A DNA stretch of 64,000 nt from Homalodisca vitripennis (GCF_021130785.1 NC_060209.1:19615501-19679500); one strand, 5' to 3'. Counted from the first letter of the stretch, positions 13,601 to 25,320 are shown. A program made the numbers and translations. Notes: a model not told the origin generated them from the letters alone.

Positions 13601-15605
13601 TCATTTGTAAATTGGATTTACCGTTTGAAGTTTGAAGCGATATAAATCAATATGAATGAATATAAATGAAGTGAAACAATCAACTGATTTCTCTCAATGA
13701 CGTGTATGGTTATTCCCGCTTTGTGCGTGCGTATCTTTAAAGTGGTCGTTCTCGGTTATGAGTTGACAAATTTTTTAGAAGGAGATACCGTGTAATTTAA
13801 AAAATAATCCAAAGAGTTAGGATCTTTTAATATTTTTATAACCTATGTAAGACAACGGATGCCTTTAAAAAGATAAATCTTTGCTACATCGGCTTATGCA
13901 AGAGTACCTTTAAAGTGTATAGTGTAGTCATAACAGCCTAATAAACTTAAATACCATATGAAAACATTGAATTGTATGAGTCATACAAATAAACAATGGT
14001 AGTCATAGATATAGTATTGATAACCGATTCATAACTACACTTATTATTGGAATATGTACTGTAAGAACAATTGTAAACAGTACAGTACGTGTGTACCGTG
14101 TGAACAATCACATTTGAGTAGGAATGGTACAAGAGCTAACGTACGACCACAGCCACTGTTGTGGTCGTTAACATCGGTTCAAGACTGTCAAGACCTCTTG
14201 AGAGCTAATATTTCAGCCGCCTTCATTAACAAGCTGCTCTTGTTTAGTTTTCTTTTCTGCCCAAACTAATACGCTTGTCCCAATTTTAATTATTAGTGTT
14301 GATACGAATTAAATTCTACTTTCAGTATTTTATACGTGTTAGTATATAACACATGTTGTTCTTTTAAATTTATAATTACATAGTTAAGTCAATTTCTTGT
14401 CGCCAAACGTAGAATTAAATAGAGCAGTAATGTATTTACACAGACTTTAAAGCAGTTCCAATGCAATGATTTACAAAACTAATTCTTTTGCTGTCTGAAA
14501 AATAAATAAGTCTTGACAAAGTTATTTATACAAAACTACTCTTTTTTGTATAAACGAGTAAATATAAATAAAAACTATAAATATTTCACGTTTATAGTCT
14601 CTTAAACTAACAAGTATTAGGAAGATTAAATAATTTCCAAAAATAATCCAGGCATATAATATAAAATATTTTACACCACTATAGCGTTTAGGAAAACTTC
14701 AAAATCGTAATTTGAAATTTAATGAGTTCCTTACAGTTACGTTGAATAAATCTTTTTCCTAATTTTTAATTTAAGATCCTAATTTTTTGGAACAGTTTAG
14801 CGTAAGAATATGAGAAACGAAACTTTGAGTTCATATTACAATCCTGATATTTATGTGCAGTCTAAAATGTGAAGAATAGATTTTTCTATTTTCCCAAAAA
14901 CTTTTTTTATTTTTTTTATTCCTTGCTTACTTTACCTTTTCTTCCGCTGATTATAAAAATAAGTAAAGCGTTATAACGGAATCAGATACATTTCTCTTTA
15001 CGTTTGGCCTTAGTCACCGATAACATTACGCCTTAAGCACCTCCGGAATATCAGGAGAGGGCAAAAGGAAACTCTATATTGACATCTCTGAGATCTTGCT
15101 GCTCTCTTTCATCTGGAACATATTTGAACCCTATGAAATACACTACTAAATCCCAGTTGAGATTAACAGGCAGACTTTACTAAAAATGAGCGGCCGGAAT
15201 GAGCGTAACGAAATTTTCTCCCCCCCCCAAGCACCCCACTAAACATGCCCCTACAGGTTCACCTGGACTGACAATGAGCTTGATTAGCTACTGCATTACA
15301 TAAATTACTTTTATTTAAATACATATAAAATTATGACGTACAGGCGGTAGAAGTTGTAGCCATGTTGTCAGACTGATAGAATACACTGCAATAGAGGTTA
15401 TCCAAAAACTAAGCATAATCTTTAAGCAATATAGAAAGCTCTATGTTCCAAGACAGGAACGATAGGGTAGTTATTTTTATTTTTATTTATTGGGGAGTTT
15501 CCCAAAGATATCACGTATCTATAAGATATGCCAATGCTAAATTTAATAAACTATTACAGGGTAGTCTGCGTTTATTATTTTCTGATAATTGTTAATTTTA
15601 GAATT
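10626..15605. other. AT-rich non-coding stretch with two small hairpins
   Basis: No gene is supported. Two short inverted repeats stand out: 12,306-12,343 (arms ATTGCGGCCACAC and GTGTGGCGTAAT) and 14,143-14,168 (perfect 9-bp arms ACGACCACA and TGTGGTCGT). Around 15,020-15,260 the composition is less AT-rich and includes a C9 run (about 15,222), perhaps an old repeat fragment, but no family could be named. Confidence 0.6.
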
Positions 15606-15695
15606 TTTTTGACGTGACAACGTCTTAAATTAGGTTGCGGCTCGGAGTCACTCATGAAAAAGTGTAACGCCCGGTAACGTTACGATGCCCGTCCA

Positions 15696-15771
15696 GTGGG
15701 TCCGCCGCACGGGATCCGCAAGGGATAAAGCAGATAACTGTGGGTCCGCCGCACGGGATAAAGCAGATAAC
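15696..15771 (+). repeat. Nested short duplication in the MITE's GC-rich head
   Basis: The phrase GTGGGTCCGCCGCACGGGAT occurs twice. The first copy is followed by CCGCAAGGGATAAAGCAGATAAC and the second directly by AAAGCAGATAAC, so the first unit carries a ~9-bp extra segment. This points to replication slippage inside the element. Confidence 0.85.
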
Positions 15772-15823
15772 ATATGTTTATTCGTGAAAATGTGGATGGC
15801 TTAGATTCGTCATTTACAACAAC

Positions 15824-16085
15824 TACAACAATAAAGGTAAATAATTGTACACTGATATTTCATTATCGTAAACTATGATTGATTGATTAATTGTTAGATT
15901 GACACAAAAGTTGAGAAACTGAGTTTATAGGTTATGTCATACTATTGACAAATGTACAACAATAAAGGTAAATAATTGTACACTGATATTTCATTATCGT
16001 AAACTATGATTGATTGATTAATTGTTAGATTGACACAAAAGTTGAGAAACTGAGTTTATAGGTTATGTCATACTATTGACAAATG
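15824..16085 (+). repeat. 131-bp perfect tandem duplication inside the MITE
   Basis: Two head-to-tail units, 15,824-15,954 and 15,955-16,085. Both start TACAACAATAAAGG and end ACTATTGACAAATG. No mismatch was seen on reading the two units side by side, so the duplication is recent compared with the age of most repeats here. Confidence 0.92.
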
Positions 16086-16512
16086 TTGATAGTGTTAAGT
16101 AAATTATTAGTTTAAATCACTCTGCAATCAATTCAGTCGATTGAGAAGAAACAGCGCGTATTGCTAGTCAAACATTTAAAATAACAAATTATAACCTCTA
16201 ACCTGTCATAACAGTGCGACCAAACAAACGAACTAAACCGACCAATCACCACGCGCGGAGTTAGAATTTAACTGTGTTTAGCAAGAATTTCAAATTCCAA
16301 TTTTGGTAAATGTTTTATTCAACTTTACCATTTACAATAACAAATTTTAATTAATTTCAAATTATGTACAATGTTTTAGTAAACAAAATATATTTCTATA
16401 GTTAAAATTTGTGCAATTCTTATTTTCATTCAATTCCTTGTTCATATTGTGCAATTTAATAATATTCATATCAATAAATATTCTACCGAGAAAAAGACGT
16501 TGTCACGTAAAA

Positions 16513-19282
16513 TCTTCGCCCGTAAAACCGACTTTACAGGCAACCATAAATTTTTATGTTAAATTGTTATTTTTTGAGGTTTGACGGTGGTTAGTGTCTA
16601 TTAAACACATTTTTGAAGACTAAAGCTCTTTAAACTTCAATTTAGTACATTATAGTGGTTATATACTAGAAAATATACTCCGCTAATCATCATGTGTTAA
16701 AGAAATCACTTTGCTTGCACTTAAATAATTGATATAACTACTAATATATATTTTAACTAACCCTCGGTATAACCCAAACAATTGCGTAGTCTTTATCACA
16801 TACCGTAGTTTCTATTTCTTATCCAGAGATGTGCATTATGACTGCTAGTAGTACTTCAGTCCCACGGTTACAGAGTTGACTGATATTAACAATGGCAGAT
16901 AGACTTCACTGAACTACTCAAGTGATGTCATCCGTGACGTCACAAGAGCCACTCTGAGTTGTCGTCAATGCACAATACTTCAGACCCTCCAGCCACTATT
17001 GTCACGGTGAACCTGCCACTTACTTTCTCGCTATCCACCGTGAACATCTATGCAATGTGAAGCATGATTATTCTGTTCTTGTGCATTTCATACTCGGAGA
17101 TACATGGTTTGTATCATGTTTTCCTCTTTCCATGGGACGCTAAGTTTTGTTTTAAAAGGGTAATTAACTAACAAACTTTTAATACTTAAGAGTTTTATTA
17201 GCATAACAACACTCCTGGAAACGTAAATTTTAAAGTTTAAGTTTAATATGTGTGAATAAGTTCATACATGCGGTATGCTGATATTGGCCATGTCCACAAT
17301 GTGTCAGTAAAAATAAACTAAATTTTTATAAATATGATATATTATTTGATAGCTGTGAAAGACATACATGAATATTTTCTAAAGAATGTTAGGAATAAAG
17401 GTTTTGCGAGGTCTACTATTGGGAAGTTGGTGTTCTTCGATGTCATAAAATTTATGATTTAATCATACTAGTTGTTGATAAAAAATATAATGATTTGATG
17501 TTCCTGATTGTAAAATGTCTCTCACATTTTATTAGAACCCCTCCAACAGTAATTTCCCATAAATCCATCGATTAATTTTAAATTAGAAATTAAAAGACAG
17601 GAGATAAACTTTTGTTACTTTGTTGAAACGAGTTAATTATATAAGTGATCCTGTCTATGTGGTTACTATATTTAACAAATATTTTATTTAAATGAATATA
17701 TACAAAAGAAGGATTTGAAACACGTAAAACCTTTTCACATACTATTAATTTTCCTGTCGGCTACTGTAATTGTAAGATATGTATTTATATAAAAATTGTA
17801 CTATTATTGAATTTTAAAAGCAATGATTTGGTTTATTTATACTAAAATCTGTTTAAAACAAATATTTTGCAAGGACAACGAATAAAGTGATTACATTGTC
17901 CATAGCCATAAATACATTAATCTAAACAGTCCTTCATTTGTAGATTCGAATTTTCACAAGTCAGCAATACCCCATATCTTGAAAATTACGTGTTTAATAT
18001 TTTCTTATTAAATTTCAAACAAACTAAGTTGAGATATTTTTTACTGACTAGCAATTATTCACACTTTCCCATGCAATTTCCTTCTAAAAACAGGGAAAAC
18101 ATGAAAATATTGTTTTTAAATGACACTTATAAGAGAAGTGATAGTCACTGAAAGATATTCCAATCTCCTGATCCATTTTGGATTTAAATTTGAAGAGCAA
18201 TGTTTTAGGCCCCTATAAGTCAGCGTGAAACAGATTTTAGAGGCTCAAAAATTTAAAAGTATTATTACGTATTAAAATCGTCTACAATTTCAGTAACAAT
18301 TGATTTGTTTTGGGCCAGTGTGGACGAATTTTAAAGTCCCATCAGTTAACGCAGTTGTGATGTAATAAATTGTCTATAGTAGATGTGTACTTTTTAACGG
18401 TAGTAGGCATATTTTAGGTGCATATTATTGCAGCGTCCACGGCTAAGAGCTTAAGTTATTAAGTGAAATTTGGTACGGTTTTTATTATGGCGGCGTTGCG
18501 CGCGTACGAAAACTTCTATATTTACTAAATTATATTTCCGACGTCATGGCTGAGTTTTTTCCCCGTTGCGCGTTGCTCCAATCAAGAAATTAAAAATATG
18601 AAACGATGTTTGTCATCAATTATTGGAATGGAGAATTATGAATACCAATTATAGTAGTTTGAATTTATGTAAAGTTTTAAATACATAAATGCAATGTTAC
18701 CTAGTCAATTCTGCTCGCCTATGAATAACGAAAACTCCGAACAATAAATCTTGTAGTAAATTGGCCACAAAAAAGTTGCGGTAAACTTGTTATTAACGAT
18801 TTATTGCTTTAGACCAACATCGACAATCTATTCATTGTTGATACCACTGTGTTTTAACTGAAGCCTTCTAAAATACTGTTTCTTCTTTAAACACATTTAC
18901 TATTCACTTAAAGTATACACTGCATTTAAATATTTGGAATTTATAAACTTAATTTTACTTACTGATAGTCTTTCGTGACATTTTTGTTTTCCACTCGATA
19001 ATAACCCTATTTTATTCATTTATATCCAAGACGATTAAAACAATCACTTAAGCCAATTTTTAAATAAAAATTACACACTTAACATGGATATTTTACACAT
19101 TTTTCACTTCCCAAAAAATTCTAGAATAAGAGATTTTGATTCTTTTAAGTTAAGTAGGGATGATATCTGTAGGTTATATTTTAACAAAATGTTAAATATA
19201 TGAATCCTCTGAATTTTGTTAACCAAAATGAGATTCACGTGAAATGCACTAATAAAACCTCATCATTTAGGTCTCACCTATA
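16513..19282. other. AT-rich non-coding stretch
   Basis: No gene is supported. Two patches are less AT-rich. The first, 16,850-17,050, contains a CRE-like TGACGTCA palindrome (about 16,935). The second, 18,430-18,590, has a CpG-rich core with GGCGGCGTTGCGCGCG and an ATGGCGGCG start-like context. Neither opens into an ORF of useful length. Confidence 0.55.
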
Positions 19283-19437
19283 TTGCCAACCGCCAGTGAC
19301 CATTATATCACATCAACAATCACAAACAACACTCACTTTGACTTTAAGATTTTGATTTGTTCATTGTGGGACAAACGGTTGATTGTGAAAGTTTGGTGAA
19401 AGTGATTTGTAAAGCACATCATTTATTCGAACACTTT
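19283..19437 (+). repeat. Low-copy dispersed repeat, copy 1
   Basis: Shares a series of aligned words with 23,050-23,192: CCAGTGACCATTATATCACAT / CCAGCGACCAGTACATCACAT, then CAATCAC, CACTCAC, TTTTGATT, TTCATT and a final TTCGAA stretch. Divergence is substantial and the family is unknown. Confidence 0.6.
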
Positions 19438-21524
19438 ACAGATATATCAACGTGTTGATGTGTCAATATCATCAATTCCTTTGACAAGAGATTTAATATT
19501 TTTGAATCAGCTCTGTATTTCCTTTTTTTAAATTACAAAAAATTGTGAATTTTGATACCAAAAGAGAACTAAAAGTTCGTTAAATGACATATTTGTCATT
19601 AAAAGACATTTTTGTGGTAGTGTTGAAGCTTTGAAAGTCCTGCTTATAATATATATGACAGGGAATGGTTTTGTTAATATATCGTAAAACTTTAACACGT
19701 TATATATACCACTATTGTTAAGGATTGCGGTCTTCTTACTCTTGTGCAGCTACAGCTTTTTGTGAATGTTGAGTTTATCTCCAGTTCACCTTCCTCTTAT
19801 TGCAGCATCTGGAATTTGACGCGGTCATTTTTAGTGACTCTTAAAATATCAATTCACGTTCATCTGAATGGATCCAAAAACTTGCCGAATAAGAAGCTCT
19901 TTTTATATTTTCGTCATCAGAGACACATAGGGTACAAAATATAGTATAATCTGGGTGAAGAGGTATTCTTATAAGGAAATTTCATAGAGAAAATATTTAG
20001 TAGATTAGTATATACAACACTGTTGCCTTGTTATAATCCCAATTATGGTAATTGAAACAGACGTTACTCTTTTGTATAATTGGATTACGTGTTCGTAAAT
20101 AGGTCAATATATCACTTTTTCTTAGAAAACAGCACTGAAAGACAATGCCTCGTCTTGAATGTGGGTTACTACGATTTTTAAACAATAAAAGTTTAATACA
20201 TATTAAATATACTCTAACCGATTAGATTTATTGTTTTTTTTTTTGTTTAATTTTTCCTTTAGTATTACAAGTGTAAGACACATGTGTAGTTGAAAGTTTA
20301 CTATATGCCAGTGTTCACAGTATTACAATGTTTCTATGTTATTTAATTGTTTCCTTTACGCAATCTGTTTTATATACACGACATGAAAGTTTTATATTAT
20401 TTCATGACTATAATCTACATTTACAACTTTATAGCATATCGTTATTGACCATGCACAGAATTCGACATGTACCATTTACTTAGACAGTGAATAGAAACGG
20501 ATAAAAATGTATGTAAAAAATAAAATACTCAGGAATGTGTGCCTCTGTAAAAGTTTTACATTACCTATTGTCACCCACAGTTGGAGCCAAGGATGAGGAA
20601 GAAACAAGTGAAGACGATACAAACAAAAACCGTCCCCCACAAAGATATACTGGGTATTTCACTGAGTCATGGATTTGACCAAACGACATGATCAATGCAT
20701 TGATAACGAAGTTTACCATGACCGTTCTGTTGGTTAACCAAGGTGGTGAGACGGTGCTCATAGGCATAAGTAATTTTTGCCATATCTGATCGAAATTCAT
20801 AACTTTATTATAGTAATTTTTTGTAGTTTAAATAAAATAACAATTCGGCTTTGTTATAAACCGCTTCATGGGCATACACTTAGTAACCTAAAAAGTGGGG
20901 CATTGAGCTTACTCATAATAGTACAAGATATCAGTACGCCACACCACTGTCGCGTAACATGCCTCTTTGAGGCAGCAAAATTTGAAGTGTTATAACGTAA
21001 GCGAATCACTTTTAAATATTATACATTCTACACATAGCATTTCAATTTAGGGTAGCAATTCTTGAGCTTCCGTGTTAAGGGTATGGAGGCTGTTATTTCA
21101 AACAAGTAGTTGCAGGGGCTTACTATAAATAACGTATTATTTCATTTTTGTTTTTATTTATAAATATATTGGTTCAATAAATAAGTGCAAGTGATAGTAA
21201 AAGAAATTAAACACTTAAAAGCAAGAAGAATCAAATCAAAAGATCAAAGGGATTGACTTTAAAACTATGTGAACCGACGGTTTTTACAGAAGCTAATTAT
21301 TGCCAAATTCTCCTAAATACCTGATACTTACTATTAATATAAGAGAATTTCTGAAAGTCCGTAAAACCAGAATTTGATTGATATAAATCGGTTTTAACAT
21401 ACGGTAAGGAGGGTTCAATGAGAGATGTTATCAAGTAATGTTACAGGCTCCTAATGTTGGAGTTCCCTATGAGGGTTCACTTATGGCTGGTTTATACCTT
21501 CCAGTTGAACCCACAATGGGTACA
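19438..21524. other. AT-rich non-coding stretch
   Basis: Apart from the ORF at 20,561-20,800 nothing gene-like is seen. The ORFs at 19,744-19,944 and 19,997-20,185 have no recognisable domain. Confidence 0.5.
20561..20800 (-). other. Unrecognised ORF with two competing minus-strand frames
   Basis: One minus-strand frame is open for 79 codons, with an NRTVMVNF segment that would be an N-glycosylation sequon. A second minus-strand frame over the same bases starts with MAKITYAYEHRL, reads about 38 codons to a TGA, then continues into a hydrophobic run (WGTVFVCIVFTCFFLILG) that resembles a membrane helix. The ORF ends next to AATAG|GTAATG, an acceptable splice donor, and TTTCGATCAG|AT at its start could be an acceptor. 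No domain is recognised. Possible decayed exon or chance ORF; low confidence. Confidence 0.2.
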
Positions 21525-22540
21525 GCAAACACGAATCACTTAAACCTGAGCAACCTTATCGATGTCTAGGAACGGCACATCACTAACCGAAAATGTCGAG
21601 ATTCTAGGGTGCAAGGGTAATTCGAAAGGTCTCGTTTACTGCGGGAGATAAATGGAATTAGTGGGGTTTGTTCCCTAAGAGTCAAAGTTTCCCTCTCAGC
21701 CTATAAAAAAAGAGTGTGCCACCCCCTGCATGCTTTTACTGAAGAGGATAGTTCAGACATGGCTTCTGCTTCTTCCTAGGGGACATGTATTGATATTAGT
21801 GCCCTAACGTTTCTCCATGAATCTCGGCAGGATTCAGTCTCTACTCCCTACCATAACCATCCAAAATATCCTGCAACTCCGGAAGCAGCAAATGGTCCTT
21901 ATAGGACTAGGTGCAGTTTTCTAAGCTTCTTGTCCTAAGAGAACAAAGGCATTTTGATGTTGAAACTATGTACGTTATCTAGGTTATCTAGTGAATCTTA
22001 TTAGTGAAGCCCTCAAACAAATTAGGTAGTATTATGTACGCATGTTTTTATTACAAGGATATCGCTCATATGCGTGTGGAATTAAATCAAACTTACCTTT
22101 CACTTAGCACAAAAGGGTGAGGAGATCCCTCATTGCACTTAAATCTAAAAGACCTTTGCGCTTTCATTGGAACTGATAATACTTTCGAGACCGGTATGGT
22201 TGTTGGTAAAGGAGTTCTCCTGTCAAGACAACATTAATAGAGCTCTCAATCTCAGAAATGTCATTGGAGTCAGTCACCTTGTCAAAATGGGAGGCTCTCT
22301 GTTCCATCCTCTTCCAGTCAAAACGATTAGGGGAGGTACTTCCTCATGCTTTAAACATGAGCAACCGTCATTAACACTAACGGAAGTCCACCCACTACAA
22401 CATTAATCCTCGGCAGTAGACTAAACCTATAGTTCTATCCTTCCCCCCCCAATATATCAGGATTTCTGGTTAGTGATGTACCACTCCTGAACATCCATGG
22501 AGTTGCCCAGATGTGAGTTAAACATCAGGATTTGGTTTAA
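21525..22540. repeat. Repeat segment with diverged inverted arms
   Basis: The left arm (about 21,525-21,600) and right arm (about 22,457-22,540) are inverted relatives. ACATCACTAACC at 21,577-21,588 is the exact complement of GGTTAGTGATGT at 22,468-22,479, and the similarity continues outward through GATGTCTAGGA versus GATGTTCAGGA and TGAGCAAC versus TGGGCAAC. The ~0.9 kb interior is less AT-rich than its surroundings and encodes nothing recognisable. Could be an old foldback or DNA transposon, or two inverted copies of a shorter repeat. Confidence 0.55.
21840..21945 (+). repeat. Dispersed repeat, copy 1 (partner at 53,187-53,285)
   Basis: The order CTCCCTACCATA, ATCCTGCAACTCCGGA, GCAGCAAATG, CCTTATAGGAC, TCTTGTCCTAA matches 53,187-53,285 (CTCCCAACCATA, ATCCTACTACTACGGA, GCAGCATAAATG, CCTTTTATGAG, TGATGTCCTAA). 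The same words occur in the same order and at similar spacing. Family unknown. It lies inside the repeat with inverted arms. Confidence 0.6.
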
Positions 22541-23049
22541 CAAGAGTAGTTAAAACTAAAAGCTATAAGCTAGCCAGAAGTAAATTCTCCTGGGAAAGAC
22601 TGATATTACCATAGCTAAACGTTTAAAACATTATTATGTTAGAATTATATTTAAAATAACTAACAAGCATCCTAATAATGTCTATTTGTATAACTATTTG
22701 TATATAAGAAAGTTTGATACGTAGTTTTATTGTTTGAAACCCCATACAATACAAGATAGAAAGTAACTTTTTTTAATTATTCTCTTTATCATATGTGGCA
22801 TTTGTGTTTGAAATATACATTTAACGTTGTAGTCATAACCTTAATATTTAATAGATATACACTTTTTTAACAGCTAGAAAATGCCTCTTTCTTTAGGAAA
22901 AGCTTTCCTCTAAGTGATATATTCAGGATAAATGTTGTGTGTTCAGGTGGAATGTTTTATTAAAAACTAAGTTTAAATGCTATTCTATGATATTCATATA
23001 GTATATAGTAAAAAAAATTTACCTCATTTTTGTTTTAACTTTATTGTAA
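22541..23049. other. AT-rich non-coding stretch
   Basis: Nothing gene-like or repetitive recognised. Confidence 0.6.
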
Positions 23050-23192
23050 ACCCCAGCGACCAGTACATCACATTAGCAATCACTGACCACTGACCACACT
23101 CACGTTAACTGGAACATTTTGATTGGTATGTTGGTTCATTTGTATGCACACGTGAAATTGTTTTTACACACAATATTCATTCGAAAGCGTTG
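23050..23192 (+). repeat. Low-copy dispersed repeat, copy 2
   Basis: Direct-orientation partner of 19,283-19,437, recognised by the shared CCAGCGACCAGTACATCACAT, ACACTCAC, ACATTTTGATTGG, GTTCATT and ATTCATTCGAAAGCG words. A short internal duplication (CACTGACCACTGACCACAC) is present only here. Confidence 0.6.
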
Positions 23193-23639
23193 TTATAATA
23201 TTTAAATTATTTAAGTATTGCAAACCAATCTATTCTAGTTACCAAATACAAAACTTTTTCATTTTCTATTTGTGTTTATTATCTTACTTTATGAAGTGTA
23301 GCACAAATATTTCGTATTTAATTATTTATATGACTACGATAAACTTAGGTGATTTCCTTAAAACCTAATTCAACTTATTATTTATAACATTATTAGAGTA
23401 GTATACTTACTTCATTTTAAATATCTCGAAGTTTATTTTCTATGCAGTTATTAAAGATATATTTTATTAGTTGCATCTTTTTAACTTATTGAAATTTAGG
23501 ATTATAGCATCACACTATATAATAACACCGACTACGCCGTTAAAAGAGGAGTGGGCTTGTACAGGTTCAAAGACTGCTTCTAGAATTCGCAAACCTTCAT
23601 CTCGTACAGTCCCTGTTCGTTCACCGCAACTTTATCTTA
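23193..23639. other. AT-rich non-coding stretch with a 60-codon ORF
   Basis: The ORF at 23,471-23,653 ends in an arginine/serine/proline-rich segment (SRIRKPSSRTVPVRSP) that is less AT-driven than other short ORFs here. It runs into the promoter-like island downstream. No domain is recognised; it may be the edge of a repeat. Confidence 0.4.
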
Positions 23640-23885
23640 AGGGGTGGCGCTGAAAGGATTGAGAACACGTTTGTTTCCAACTACAGTAGGAATCACGAGA
23701 GAGTGAAGTTGAGGGAGGAGCCTATTTGTCACGTGACCTTCGATCAGCCAATGAGTACTGAGCGATGTTGACAAACTTATATATCTCCATTCCGGGCGGC
23801 AGTTGACATGTATGTTAACTTCGAGCGTGCCTGTCCATTTAATTGGTTATCGCCAACAGCACTCTTTCTTGGCTCCTACTGTAAC
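23640..23885 (+). promoter_or_regulatory. Promoter-like island (E-box, CCAAT, TATA)
   Basis: A patch of higher GC content contains, in order, TCACGTGACC (E-box, about 23,730), CAGCCAATGAG (CCAAT box, about 23,746), TTATATATC (TATA-like, about 23,777) and, about 30 bases further on, GGGCGGCAGTTGAC with an initiator-like GCAGTT. The spacing of TATA to putative start fits RNA polymerase II. No coding exon follows; a polyadenylation-type AATAAAGC occurs near 24,026. Promoter followed closely by a poly(A) signal would also fit a solo LTR, but no matching terminal repeats or second LTR were found. Confidence 0.35.
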
Positions 23886-24599
23886 ATTGATGTTTTATTT
23901 ATAAATCATGTGCTCATAGTGTAACTAAGTTATCTACTACATAATACTTGTTTCTCAAACAGTAAATTATCACCTTAATTTTAACATTTTCGGATAACAA
24001 TTCAGACATACAATTCCTCTAAGAAATAAAGCTTTATTTTAAACCCTTTCCATTCCAAGAGTTAGCACTTGAAAATGTTATAAATGGAACTACTGTTTCT
24101 GATAGTTATAAGTGTTAGATCTTTTATTCCCAAAATGAATTAAGACTTTTCAGTTTTCATCAAAGACTCCTCTAATTAGTGCTATCATCACACTATATTT
24201 GCTACGTACGAATGTCTGAGCTGTAGCGAAGACTACTCATAGTGATATAACCATTTTACTTATGTCTGTCTGTTCGTTAGATATCTCGTAAATAGGTTAC
24301 TATTAATTTTATTGCCGACTGTTATTAATTTTTGTTACTAGTTCACCGTTATTCATTTATTATTATTACTATTTGGGGCTGATTACTCCAGTTATTAAGT
24401 TACACATTGGTAGTAATATTTGTTATGCAGTTTGTTTTATAAAATAGCTTCATTACTTAATCTTTTTTCAAATAGAGATTATTATAAGATTATTTATTGT
24501 TAGTTATCTTATTAATCTTGAGCTAAACAAAAAATTGTATTGTGTTAAATTGTTAAAAAATAATGTTTCCATAAATAAAGAATAAAGAATTACTCAGTA
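23886..24599. other. AT-rich stretch with a possible retroelement tail
   Basis: Around 24,210-24,300 the words CTGAGCTGTAGCGAAGAC and TATGTCTGTCTGTTCGTTAGATATCTCG resemble phrases frequent in insect interspersed repeats. The segment ends in an ATAAATAAAGAATAAAGAATTA run (about 24,572-24,594), like a LINE 3' tail. No coding remnant was found, so this is only suggestive. Confidence 0.3.
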
Positions 24600-25320
24600 G
24601 TGACTAGGTATATTAGCCAATATCAGTCACCCTATGTTGTATGTGGGCATTCTCACTAAGTAAATTGTAGTTGTATGAACTCCGGTTAAATGATTTCCTT
24701 CCGTAATTTGTTTGTGACAGTTGAGAGAATAATTAATTCTATGGCAGTTCAGAACGGTAATTAAACTCAATTTCCAAATGTAGTGCTGCAAGACGCTATC
24801 AAAACTTACTTGCCTAGTAGTAACAATTAATTATGTCAGTCACCCTGCCTTGTGTGGGAGTAACTTCGATGTGTAAATGTTATATCTAAGGGAGTTTAAT
24901 GATTCCTCCCTTACTTTGTATTCCACACTCAGCGGAAATAATTACATCTGCGGATGCTCACAACTTTACTGTAAGTGACGTTAATTAACAAATCTAGTGT
25001 TTATAATTTAGACTTAATTAGTAGTGACAAGTTAATTATGTCAGTCACCCTGCCTTGTGTGGGAGTAACCTCGATGTGTAAATGTTATATCTAAGGGAGT
25101 TTAATGATTCCTCCCTTACTTTGTATTCCACACTCAACGGAAATAATTACATCTGCGGAAGCTCACAACTTTACTGTAAGTGAAGTTAATTAACAAATCT
25201 AGTGTTTATAATTTAGACTTAATTAGTAGTGACAAGTTAATTATGTCAGTCACCGTGTCTTGTGTGGGAGTAGTTTAACTTTGCAAATATTATATCTGTA
25301 AACTATGTCCTTAGTTAATT
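24600..25320 (+). repeat. 205-bp tandem repeat, about 3-4 units
   Basis: TTATGTCAGTCACC recurs at 24,831, 25,036 and 25,241, exactly 205 bases apart. Units 1 and 2 are almost identical (for example AACTTCGATG versus AACCTCGATG). Unit 3 keeps only its first ~35 bases well and then decays. A more diverged unit precedes them (TCAGTCACCCTATGTTG at about 24,622). All units contain the TTGTGTGGGAGTA-type core followed by GGGAGTTTAATGATTCCTCC. Confidence 0.9.

Larger units (their letters stand above)
15606..16512. mobile_element. MITE-like DNA transposon with perfect 15-bp TIRs
   Basis: Terminal inverted repeats are directly visible: ACGTGACAACGTCTT at 15,612-15,626 and its exact complement AAGACGTTGTCACGT at 16,495-16,509. 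T-rich sequence outside the left arm and A-rich sequence outside the right arm continue the symmetry imperfectly. The ~0.9 kb interior has no ORF above 60 codons, so the element is non-autonomous. A GC-rich left part (about 15,630-15,770, many CpGs) contrasts sharply with the AT-rich flanks. It holds a nested duplication of GGGTCCGCCGCACGGGAT, and a perfect 131-bp tandem duplication follows. No target-site duplication can be fixed because the flanks are homopolymeric. Superfamily not assigned. Confidence 0.8.

Noticed and set aside
16935..16942. TGACGTCA as a functional CRE promoter
   Set aside because: A single 8-base palindrome with no TATA, initiator or exon nearby; expected by chance at this scale.
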